Below are positions 1-8,818 of a stretch of DNA of 42,310 bases, one piece after another. The notes beneath the pieces are model-generated. The model did not search any database. It saw only the letters and a program-made list of their open reading frames with translations, and was not told where the DNA came from. The position numbers and the translations under genes were made by a program. Within the stretch, counting starts at the first letter, position 1. Each line of letters opens with the position of its first letter. The stretch is from positions 1 to 42,310 of the forward strand of contig JAUSOT010000096.1 in assembly GCA_030656075.1 (NCBI GenBank), written 5' to 3'. This DNA is from Candidatus Cloacimonadales bacterium (lineage in GTDB: Bacteria; Cloacimonadota; Cloacimonadia; Cloacimonadales; TCS61).

Positions 1-90
1 ACCTTCTCCAAAGGAGAAGGAAATGAAACTTCCAATTGTCTAAACCCACTATTTTCCCTCTCCTTTGGGGAGGGCTGGGGTGGGTCAATT
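1..90. repeat. Intergenic G/C-palindrome repeats (ccttctccaaaggagaagg at ~2-20; ccctctcctttggggaggg at 56-74)
   Basis: Near-perfect short palindromes, same style as other intergenic copies in the window. Confidence 0.6.
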
Positions 91-128
91 AATTTCAAAA
101 ACACCCTATTTATGCAAAACCTTTTATC

Positions 129-1889
129 CTATTTTTCAGGATTTTCGGTTTTGTTCATATCTTCAGTTCTTTCTGAAGAACTTTCACTTTCAAAGCTATC
201 TAATAAGTTACTCTTTCCTTCCAGTTCGTCAATCATAAATTTTGCCGATTCGTGAAGTTCCCCTTCCGGAAATTTAGTTAGAACATCATTGAAACAGGCT
301 AGAGCTTTCTCTTTTTCCTTCAGTTCTTCCGCATATAAAAATCCCTTCATGAAAGTAGCCTTGTAATCGTCCACGTTATTAGGATAGTTTTTGATTACCT
401 GATCATAATAGAAAATAGCATCGTTGAATTTGCGGCGTTTCTGAGCGTTTTCAGCTTTGTTGAAATACTCCTCAGATGTCAGGATCACGATCATTCTTTC
501 AGGATATTTTTTTAAATTATATTTCTTTTCCAGCTGAATCGTTATATCTTCAAAATTCTTTTTGGAAAGGTCTTTCATCATCTGTGATTTCACTTTCACG
601 GTGATGCTGTCGAAAGGTGAAGCGACTGCTTTCACGTCTTCCAAAATGCGGATGAAAGCATAAACATCTTTCGAATTCTTAAAAATCTTGCTCAGTTTAT
701 TCGGTTTTGTGCTCCAAACCATTTCATTATAAACTTCATCTTTTCCGATGCCGGGGATAATGCCGTTATGATAAACATGATCAAGAACTCCATCTTTGGC
801 AGTGTAAACGGAGCTTTCGGCGATGAGAGCAGAAATTGCAGCATCATCTTTTTTCTTGATGAGCTTTTTAACTTCCTTCTGCTTAGTCTTGGCGACGTCT
901 TCGTTCTCAAATCCGAAAGTCTGGATCTTGCGGTAGGGATTGGTGCTGAATTCAGCGATATTTTCTTTGTAGTATTTCCGCATTCCCTTATCTGATATAT
1001 CGATGGGATCAACTACTAATTGATTATACACGGTGCGCAGCATCATGTTGCGATGGATTTGGGAAATAGTGCTTTTCACGGTTGGATAGTTTTCATAGCC
1101 CAGTTCTACAGCTTTAAGGAAGAAAACTTCCAATTCAGTCCAATTTTGCAGGTATTTGTTCAAATCTTCATTAGTGCGGATGGCGGCTTTATTTTGGTCC
1201 GGCAAGGTTGCATAATTAGTGGCAAATTCTCCCACGGTAAGCTCAATATCCGGATTATTGCCGGTAACGAGGATCTGATCTGCATTGACCATGTTGCTGT
1301 CGATAGCGGTCAGGTTGAAAGAAGCGATAACATCATCATTGAGCTTAACTTCATATTTAGCAAAAAGTTCTGCCTTTATGCCAGCCATAAATTCTTTTTC
1401 TTTTTGCGGTTGCAGTCTTTGTTCGATTTCCTTTTCGGATTCCTCGTAGGTTCTGCCGGCAAATAAAGTGTTATTTTCATTGAAATAAGCTTTCTTTTCA
1501 GCATCTATATAGGTTAATTCTTCATCAATAACTTCCTTTTTATATTCATTAAAATAAACAGATTTCACCTGGTTGTCGATTGAACTGAAATATCTTTCAT
1601 CCTGTTTCACATTTCGAGCCAGAGCTTCCTGAAAAAATAATTCTTCCGTGCAAAGATCATTGAGAAGTGATTCTTTTCCTTCCGGTGTAGCATATTTCGG
1701 CTGGTATATTGGCGGGATCATTTCAATTCGAGCATCCAAGTCGCCCATCGATATGCTGCCGCCGTCAAATTCGGCAATTACGGTCTCAGCAGGAATACTG
1801 CCGGCAAAGATGTTCAATGCGATCAAATAAAAAAATGCCATAACGATAATTTGCTTTTTCTTTGTTCCTGTCATTTGTGTTAACCTCAC
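129..1889 (-). CDS. PpiC/SurA-like peptidyl-prolyl cis-trans isomerase / periplasmic foldase with C-terminal TPR-like repeats (start probably the internal ATG ~1874, MTGTKKKQ...)
   Basis: 586-aa ORF; signal peptide; SurA/PpiD-like N-terminus (VIAEFDGGSISMGDLDARI); TPR-like C-terminus (AENAQKRRKFNDAIFYYDQVIKNYPNN). Confidence 0.7.
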   Translation of the reverse strand: MRLTQMTGTKKKQIIVMAFFYLIALNIFAGSIPAETVIAEFDGGSISMGDLDARIEMIPPIYQPKYATPEGKESLLNDLCTEELFFQEALARNVKQDERYFSSIDNQVKSVYFNEYKKEVIDEELTYIDAEKKAYFNENNTLFAGRTYEESEKEIEQRLQPQKEKEFMAGIKAELFAKYEVKLNDDVIASFNLTAIDSNMVNADQILVTGNNPDIELTVGEFATNYATLPDQNKAAIRTNEDLNKYLQNWTELEVFFLKAVELGYENYPTVKSTISQIHRNMMLRTVYNQLVVDPIDISDKGMRKYYKENIAEFSTNPYRKIQTFGFENEDVAKTKQKEVKKLIKKKDDAAISALIAESSVYTAKDGVLDHVYHNGIIPGIGKDEVYNEMVWSTKPNKLSKIFKNSKDVYAFIRILEDVKAVASPFDSITVKVKSQMMKDLSKKNFEDITIQLEKKYNLKKYPERMIVILTSEEYFNKAENAQKRRKFNDAIFYYDQVIKNYPNNVDDYKATFMKGFLYAEELKEKEKALACFNDVLTKFPEGELHESAKFMIDELEGKSNLLDSFESESSSERTEDMNKTENPEK

Positions 1890-1992
1890 TCACTTATTTA
1901 ATTTGCAACACAAAAAATTATTTGACTGTTTCAAGTCAAGGAAATAAATGGATGCGTTTGAAATGCTTGAATAGTGATCGGGGAAAGATTTA

Positions 1993-2445
1993 ATGAGTAT
2001 GTTTGCGAGAGAATTAATAAAATTAAAATATTACGCTTTAGATAAAAAAAGTTGTCTAAACGAAATGGTAGAACTTTTATATGAGAAAGGCATAGTAAAA
2101 TTTCCTGAGAGATTTTTCAAGTCGATCATCGACCGTGAAAAATTGATGTCAACCGGCATTGGCAGGAAAGTAGCGATCCCTCATGCCCGTTCCGATGCGG
2201 TGGATGAATTGAAGATTGCCGTCTATCTGCTTGACAACGAACTGGAGTTCGACTCGATTGACGGCGAACCGGTGCAGATCATCTTCATGATCGCTGTGCC
2301 GGAAAGAATGAAAGAAGTATATATGAAGGTTCTGAGTGCGATCTCAAACTTTTTCCGCAAAGAAGAAAATCGCGACAGGATCTTGCATTGTACTTCAGTA
2401 GATGAACTTTGTACAATTTTAGAGGAAGTGAATGATGAAATTTAG
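1993..2445 (+). CDS. PTS EIIA type-2 domain protein (PtsN / EIIA-fructose like)
   Basis: 150-aa ORF; GIGRKVAIPHARSD motif with the phosphorylatable His; LLDNELEFDSIDGEPVQIIFMIAVPE. Confidence 0.85.
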   Translation: MSMFARELIKLKYYALDKKSCLNEMVELLYEKGIVKFPERFFKSIIDREKLMSTGIGRKVAIPHARSDAVDELKIAVYLLDNELEFDSIDGEPVQIIFMIAVPERMKEVYMKVLSAISNFFRKEENRDRILHCTSVDELCTILEEVNDEI

Positions 2446-3376
2446 AATTCTATCATTACTGCTGTTAGCACCCTTATTTTTGATGGGAATTGATGAAGAT
2501 GCCGGGACGACCGGACTAACTTTTTTTAAAGTAAACTATTCAGCCAGAGCTGCTGCCATGGGAAATGCCTACACCGGGCTTTCCAATGATGCCAGTGCTG
2601 TGTTTTTTAATCCCGCCGGGCTGGTTCAGCTTTCCCGGATGGAAGCAACGGTGACCTATATGAGCTACCTGGATGGAATAAATTGCGGATCGATGGCTTA
2701 TGCCTATCCTCTTGATGAAAAAACCACTTTCGCTGTTTTCAGCAAAGTTCTTTCTGCCACCGAAGACAAAACACTGGTGGATGAATACGGGCAATATGGC
2801 GGAACGGACGGCAGTTTCGGTTTTTCAGATATCATTTTCGGAGTAAGCGTAGCTCGTTATCTTCTGGACATGCTGGATATGGGAATAAACGTAAAATATC
2901 TAAGGGAATCTATCGACGGACACACCGCCACTGCTGCTGCTATCGATGTTGGCATCATGCATCAAACCACCAGCAAAAACCTGAAAGTGGGAATTGCACT
3001 CAGAAATATAGGCCAGCAGCTTTCCTACTACACTTCCGAAGAATACGAAGAAAACCTGCCGACCATTGCCACGGTCGGTTTCAATCTGCATCCTAAAGAT
3101 AACCTTTATTTGACCGCTGATATTTATAAACCTTTGAATTATGATTACACCGGCAGGATCGGGATGGAATTTCAACCTCTTCCGTTGCTGGCTTTGCGTG
3201 CTGGTTATAAAACTAATGCCAAAGACTGGCAGGGCGGCAGTGATGACGCACTTTCCGGTATGTCTTTTGGCCTTGGCTTCGATCTGAGTGAATATAAGAT
3301 CAAATTGGATTATGCGGTGGTTTCCTACGGCGATCTGGGTTATGTGAACCAGATTACGCTGAATTATATATTTTAG
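2432..3376 (+). CDS. PorV/PorQ-family (UPF0164-like) outer-membrane beta-barrel protein
   Basis: 314 aa; signal peptide; 'ARAAAMGNAYTGLSNDASAVFFNPAGL' hallmark; aromatic C-terminus NYIF. Confidence 0.8.
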   Translation: MMKFRILSLLLLAPLFLMGIDEDAGTTGLTFFKVNYSARAAAMGNAYTGLSNDASAVFFNPAGLVQLSRMEATVTYMSYLDGINCGSMAYAYPLDEKTTFAVFSKVLSATEDKTLVDEYGQYGGTDGSFGFSDIIFGVSVARYLLDMLDMGINVKYLRESIDGHTATAAAIDVGIMHQTTSKNLKVGIALRNIGQQLSYYTSEEYEENLPTIATVGFNLHPKDNLYLTADIYKPLNYDYTGRIGMEFQPLPLLALRAGYKTNAKDWQGGSDDALSGMSFGLGFDLSEYKIKLDYAVVSYGDLGYVNQITLNYIF

Positions 3377-3532
3377 AAGATAATTATACCTAAACCTTGC
3401 GAAGGTTAATTCCCTCTTGAGAGGGGTGCGGCTTTAGCCGTGGGGTGTGTACGACCTTAGCAAGGTTAATTGTCATTTTCGGGAAATCGGGAATCAATCA
3501 AATGAGATACCAGATCGTGGTCGAGTATGACA

Positions 3533-3638
3533 TTTCCCTATAAATATTGGGTGGGTAGAACCTTCCGAACGTTGATTACTCTTTAAAAAAAACGTGTCTT
3601 TCTGAGAAACTCTTTGTGCTATTCTCACGAAGAATCTA
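3533..3638 (+). repeat. ~105-bp direct repeat, copy 1
   Basis: tttccctataaatattgg...gaacgttgatt...ctcacgaagaatcta; matches 5885-5989 with ~3 substitutions and 1 indel. Confidence 0.9.
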
Positions 3639-3713
3639 TTGAATCTTAATTTCAGTTCTATTATTGCATTGAGATTCTTCCGAAGAACTACGTGCAAGAA
3701 ACGTCAGAAAGAC
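3596..3713. repeat. Fold-back (inverted-repeat) intergenic element with imperfect ~42-bp arms
   Basis: gtctttctga...gaagaatct (3596-3637) versus agattcttc...tcagaaagac (3672-3713). Confidence 0.7.
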
Positions 3714-3993
3714 AAAGCTGTCATTCCCGAGAAATCTGGAATCTATGAAAAAGGAAAACCCCAGTCAAGCTGAGGATGACAATAAGAGGGAAATAACATT
3801 CTACAAAGCCGGGTATATTTTACTATCTTTCTACAAAAAAAAAATCCTTGCAGAAAAAAATCCTTTTATTGAAATAGCATCCGAATAAGAAATTGATTTA
3901 ATTTTTCATTTTTACAATAAATATTTTGGGAGTTGCCGAACAGCCTTGATAGCTTTATTATCTTTGCAAATAATTTCAAAAAAGGGGAAAAAT

Positions 3994-5823
3994 ATGGCAA
4001 AGCGACTTACAATCATAGGCATGATTCTCATGCTGATCAATCTCAATGCGATTAATTCTAAAAAACAGGAAAACATTGAAAGAGCGCGAACAGGGCAGCA
4101 TATTATAATCGCACCCGAAGAATTCTTAACTCAGGCAAACCTATTTGCAGATTTCTATTGGGATGAATTTCAAATTGAACGTGTAGTTGTCGATCAGCAG
4201 GACATATTTGATCAAATGAATGGCGGAGTTGCAGATCCGGATGCGATCCGAGAATACTTGATAGAATTCTTTGATGATCCTACTGTTTGGTTAGATAGTT
4301 CTGTTTTATTAATGGGAAGTGGAACTGAGGACTGGAACGTTCCTAATGATAAAAACCGGATTATTGTTACAGAATATTCTGATGATGAATTTGTATTATT
4401 AGATACAGATTATTACCCGGATGTTCCCATTGGCAGATTTCCAGCTCAGAATGAAGATCAATTAAATCTTATAATAAATAGGAACATTCAGTATATCACA
4501 AACCCCACAACTGGTTGGTGGCGTAATAAAATGCTCATGGTCGTGGATGATGAACATAAAGGAAATCAATTGGAAGGATTAACTTACAATAGTGGTTTAA
4601 ATCACACAGCCAGATCTCAGGATACAGCCGAAGTGTTATCTGATGCAGTTTGGCTAGACCGCGTGTTAGGAATTGAATATGAGATGTATCCAAATGGTAA
4701 TAAACCTGAAGCTGCTCAGGATGTTATCGATAAGGTAAATGAAGGCAGATTGATCTGGCATTATATTGGACACGGAAACGAAGATGTGTTGGGGGATGAG
4801 GAATATTTCAGAGCTTCTACTCAACTACAATTATTACAGAATGCAGATAAACTTCCTCTTTTTACTGCTGCATCTGTAGATGTAGGTGATTTTAGCTCTT
4901 TGGAATACGACTGTATGGCAGAACAATTTCTTACGTATGAATTTGGTGGAGCAATTGCTACTATTGCACCCAGGGGTTCGACTGATGGGCACTCAAACCA
5001 CCTTCTATTTCTGGCTTTTTTCCAAAATATGATCAATGATTATAATTATCTGGGCGCTGCTCTTCTTGATGCAAAACTTAATTGTTCTGCTTCGATTGGT
5101 AATAGCAAGCTTTACAACATATTAGGAGATCCGTTGCTTTTTGTGAATCCTCCGGATCGAGATGAAAACATTTCAATAGTTGGAAATCCAACAACTTTGT
5201 ATTATGAAGATGATGTTGAAATTTTCGGACAACTTCCGAACGCTAATTACACTTTTTCGGATTTCAAAGCATTTGAATCGGAATATGATTGCTATTATAC
5301 CAATACCTTGAATGGTGCTACTTACGAAGTGGATTACACTAAATTCGGTGAACCATATTTTGAAGAAGAAATTGCTATTTCCGGCGATTATTACGAAACT
5401 TCATTTTCCGTTACACCCGGTATTCAAACAGGTGAACAAGCCAGAATGATCAGCTACATTCATAGTGTTGAGGATGATTATGTTCAATACCTATATCCGA
5501 TTACTATTATGGAAGAAACGCAATCTCCGGACGATCCGATGTTGCCAAATGAATTATCAGCAAGTAATTACCCCAATCCCTTCAATCCTTCCACGACGAT
5601 TAGCTTTGCCTTACCGGAAGATACAAACGTAAGTCTTTCAATCTATAATTTAAAGGGTCAGCTTTTGAAACAACTTTTAGCTGAAAGCAAAATAGCAGGA
5701 ATGTATTCAGTGATGTGGGATGGTAAGGATTCTAAAAATACACAAGTTTCCAGTGGAGTTTATTTTTATCAATTGGAAACTCCGTCCAAAACGATAACTA
5801 AACGTATGTTGATGTTGAAGTGA
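3994..5823 (+). CDS. C25 (gingipain-like) peptidase-family protein with T9SS type A C-terminal sorting domain; catalytic Cys apparently replaced
   Basis: ATG at 3994 preceded by aaaggggaaaa; 'RLIWHYIGHGNEDVLGDEEYF' (His motif), 'LPLFTAASVDVGDFSS'; C-terminal 'NYPNPFNPSTTISFALPEDTNVSLSIYNLKGQ...GVYFYQLETPSKTITKRMLMLK'. Confidence 0.8.
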   Translation: MAKRLTIIGMILMLINLNAINSKKQENIERARTGQHIIIAPEEFLTQANLFADFYWDEFQIERVVVDQQDIFDQMNGGVADPDAIREYLIEFFDDPTVWLDSSVLLMGSGTEDWNVPNDKNRIIVTEYSDDEFVLLDTDYYPDVPIGRFPAQNEDQLNLIINRNIQYITNPTTGWWRNKMLMVVDDEHKGNQLEGLTYNSGLNHTARSQDTAEVLSDAVWLDRVLGIEYEMYPNGNKPEAAQDVIDKVNEGRLIWHYIGHGNEDVLGDEEYFRASTQLQLLQNADKLPLFTAASVDVGDFSSLEYDCMAEQFLTYEFGGAIATIAPRGSTDGHSNHLLFLAFFQNMINDYNYLGAALLDAKLNCSASIGNSKLYNILGDPLLFVNPPDRDENISIVGNPTTLYYEDDVEIFGQLPNANYTFSDFKAFESEYDCYYTNTLNGATYEVDYTKFGEPYFEEEIAISGDYYETSFSVTPGIQTGEQARMISYIHSVEDDYVQYLYPITIMEETQSPDDPMLPNELSASNYPNPFNPSTTISFALPEDTNVSLSIYNLKGQLLKQLLAESKIAGMYSVMWDGKDSKNTQVSSGVYFYQLETPSKTITKRMLMLK

Positions 5824-5870
5824 TGTATAGCGACGTTGCGCGTTGATTAAACGTGCAACGTCGCTATACA
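5824..5870. repeat. Near-perfect 20-bp-arm palindrome just after the C25-like gene
   Basis: tgtatagcgacgttgcgcgt-tgattaa-acgtgcaacgtcgctataca; one arm mismatch (G:T possible in RNA). Confidence 0.85.
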
Positions 5871-5884
5871 AAAAGTTTGCGAAT

Positions 5885-5989
5885 TTTCCCTATAAATATT
5901 GGATGGATAGAACCTTCCGAACGTTGATTGCTCTTTAAAAAAACGTGTCTTTCTGAGAAACTCTTTGTGCTATTCTCACGAAGAATCTA
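5885..5989 (+). repeat. ~105-bp direct repeat, copy 2
   Basis: See 3533-3638. Confidence 0.9.
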
Positions 5990-6700
5990 CTCAAAAAATA
6001 GATTCTTCCGACTTCGCTAAAGCTTCGACAGGATAAGTCGTCGAATGCGAAAGAATTGATCACTTTGCCTCAACTTCTTTCAAATATTCTCGGGGGAGAT
6101 GTGGCAAAGTTTGGGGATTGCAAGAAACTAAATTTATAAAAGAACGAAGAAATGTGTTTAAAGAAATAAATCCGCTCCCCTCTTGATTTGAAGAGGGGCT
6201 GGGGGAGTTCAAACATCCAATATCCAACCCGGAATTTCCAAGGATAAAGTAAAAAAGTGTAAGAATATGTGAAAGATGTATTTCCCCCTGAATCAGGGCA
6301 GAGTGTGTGAAAATAGTAGCCCGACACTCCGTGGCGGAAACCAGATGTTTTCGCTGATCGTCCTCGATCAGATTTGTGGGGCTTTCGGGACGAAAGCAAG
6401 AAACAAGGTGGACACCCCGGGACGAGAAGTCCAAATAGTATTCCCTTCCGAAGCTTGTCTGCATGCGTTTCTTGTGGAAGAAGATTCGGAAAGGTGTGTC
6501 GTTAATTTCTTTCAAAGGAATCTTATATTCCCTCGCTTGCGACGTAAGTGTCGGCTTTCGACGAAAACGATCATCTTTTCTGTCATCTTTTCCGCAGGAG
6601 TAAGAGAGGGACAGCAGGGTGAGTTCATTTACTCATTTCATTTCTCCGAAAAAAGGTTAGACATAAATTTACAGATTTATTTTTTGGAACAAATTTGAAT
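5990..6700. repeat. Repeat-rich non-coding intergenic region (cccctcttgatttgaagaggggctggggg; gttttcgctgatcgtc-c/t-tcgatc; ggctttcgggacgaaagca)
   Basis: No convincing protein; sequence words shared with 24330-24410. Confidence 0.55.
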
Positions 6701-6711
6701 TTGGGGTAAGG

Positions 6712-8808
6712 ATGCCGATAAAAGATTTTTTGCTTGAACTGGGAGTGGAAGAAATTCCAGCCGGTTACATTGCTGCTGCGATCAATAAAATAGAAGAACA
6801 TTTCAGAAAGGGTTTAGCAGCAAAGAAGCTGTCTTTTTCCAACCTCAAAACATTCAGCACACCACGCCGCTTTGCCATCAAAATTACCGATTTGCAGACG
6901 AAGCAGAGCGACGAGATCATCGAAAGGATCGGTCCCGCCAAAACTGCTGCTTATGATGCGGAAGGCAATCTGACCAAAGCTGCGCTGGGTTTTTTGCGTG
7001 GTGCAAATGCCAATCCTGAAGACATCTTTTTGGTCGAATCCACCAAAGGCGAGAAAATTGCTGTCAAAAAAGAAATTGCCGGACAGGAAACTGCCGAAAT
7101 TATCAAACAGTTGATCGTAGAAATTATCGAAAATATCTCCTTTCCCAAATCGATGAAATGGGGAAGTTCTTCGCTTAATTTTGCCCGGCCTATCCGTTGG
7201 CTGCTGGTTTTGTTTGGAAACGAAGTTATTCCTTTGGATTTTCAGGGAATTCAATCCAATAATATTTCTTTTGGAAATCGCTGGCAAAGACTGGAAAATC
7301 CGGTGGAAATAAACTCCATCGAAGAATATGAAGAAAAACTGGAATCGGTGTTTGTGATTGCCGATCGAGATAAACGGAAAACATTAATTCAAAAGCAGAT
7401 AGACGAGTTATTCTCAAATACCAATGATCAGATCGTTACTGATGAAAACTTGCTGGAAATCGTTACTGATTTGGTGGAATATCCCACCGCGGTAATCGCC
7501 AATTTCAGCGAAAATTATCTGCAGCTTCCGCAAAAAGTGATTACTTCCACGCTTTCTCAGCATCAGAAATATTTTGCTGTGCAGGATGCCAAGGGCGACA
7601 TCACCAATAAATTCGTCTTCATTTCCAATGGAGACAAAAAATATTCGGAACTGATCAAACTGGGAAATGAAAAAGTCATCACCGCCCGGCTGGAAGATGC
7701 CGGTTTCTTTTTTAAAGAGGATACAAGCGTTTCTTTGGAAAGCTTCGTTCCCAAGTTGGCTGAAGTTACTTTCCAGGAACAGCTTGGATCACTTTTGGAA
7801 AAAACCGAACGACTGAAAAATATCGTAGATTTCATCTCAAAAAAAATAAACGCAAATACCGAAATAAATGTTTCTGCACAGCGAGCTGCCTTCCTGTGCA
7901 AAGCCGACCTGGTTACTCAAATGCTGGGCGAAAAAGAATTCACTAAACTTCAAGGCTACATGGGCCGGGAATATGCTGTCAAAAGTGGTGAAAGTTTGGA
8001 AGTTGCCAAGGCGATCTATGAACATTATCTACCGCGCGGAGAGCGAGACGAATTGCCTGCTTCCATTGCTGGAGCTATCCTCGCCATTGCTGATAAAATG
8101 GACACAGTTTGTGGAATAATCGGCGTTGATATGATCCCGACCGGTTCCAGAGATCCTTTTGCTCTGCGCCGCGCTGCCAACGGCATCGTGCAGACCATCG
8201 ATAAATTCGATTTCGAGTTAAATCTGTCAGATTTAATCTATAGTACTTTTAAAGTTTTAAAAGACAAACTTCCCAAAGAAAATAATAATCTTGAATTCGT
8301 GATCGATTTCTTTAAACAACGGGTGGAGTGGCTGCTTAAACAGAAAGACATCGATTATGACGTGATCGAAAGCGTGATGCATATCGACCATAATAACATT
8401 CCCGACCTGGTTCATCGAGCTCTGGCTTTGCAGAATTTTAAGAAGCGGGAAGATTTCATCAAACTGGTGTTGGGTTTCAAACGGGTTTCCAATATCATTT
8501 CCGAAGTAAAAAATATAACAGAAATTCAACCGGAATTGCTTTCTGAAAAATCAGAACTGAAGTTGTACAAGGAATATTTGATCCTTTTTGCCCAAACAAA
8601 CGACTTGCTTATTTCCAAGTCTTATGAACAAATCCTGGAAAAACTGGTGAAATACGGTAAGACCATCGACCGGTTTTTCGATGATGTGCTGGTGAATGTG
8701 GACGAAGAAGCGATTCGTTCTAACCGCTATAACCTGCTTTTCAAAATCCGCGCTCTTTTCCTGCAGGTTGCGGATATTTCCAAGATTGTTGTAGATAACG
8801 AAAAATAA
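6712..8808 (+). CDS. glyS: Glycyl-tRNA synthetase beta subunit
   Basis: 698 aa; 'FLLELGVEEIPAGYI', 'TPRRFAI', 'FPKSMKWG...FARPIRWLL', 'SRDPFALRRAANGIV'. Confidence 0.96.
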   Translation: MPIKDFLLELGVEEIPAGYIAAAINKIEEHFRKGLAAKKLSFSNLKTFSTPRRFAIKITDLQTKQSDEIIERIGPAKTAAYDAEGNLTKAALGFLRGANANPEDIFLVESTKGEKIAVKKEIAGQETAEIIKQLIVEIIENISFPKSMKWGSSSLNFARPIRWLLVLFGNEVIPLDFQGIQSNNISFGNRWQRLENPVEINSIEEYEEKLESVFVIADRDKRKTLIQKQIDELFSNTNDQIVTDENLLEIVTDLVEYPTAVIANFSENYLQLPQKVITSTLSQHQKYFAVQDAKGDITNKFVFISNGDKKYSELIKLGNEKVITARLEDAGFFFKEDTSVSLESFVPKLAEVTFQEQLGSLLEKTERLKNIVDFISKKINANTEINVSAQRAAFLCKADLVTQMLGEKEFTKLQGYMGREYAVKSGESLEVAKAIYEHYLPRGERDELPASIAGAILAIADKMDTVCGIIGVDMIPTGSRDPFALRRAANGIVQTIDKFDFELNLSDLIYSTFKVLKDKLPKENNNLEFVIDFFKQRVEWLLKQKDIDYDVIESVMHIDHNNIPDLVHRALALQNFKKREDFIKLVLGFKRVSNIISEVKNITEIQPELLSEKSELKLYKEYLILFAQTNDLLISKSYEQILEKLVKYGKTIDRFFDDVLVNVDEEAIRSNRYNLLFKIRALFLQVADISKIVVDNEK

Positions 8809-8818
8809 AGAGGATATT

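Noticed and set aside
3494-3697. 67-aa minus-strand ORF
   Set aside because: Covers the direct/fold-back repeat; not a credible gene.
6060-6698. ORFs 6060-6515(-), 6070-6399(-), 6276-6698(+)
   Set aside because: Overlap one another across repeat-rich intergenic DNA with no recognisable domain; words such as FRPES recur because of the DNA repeat.
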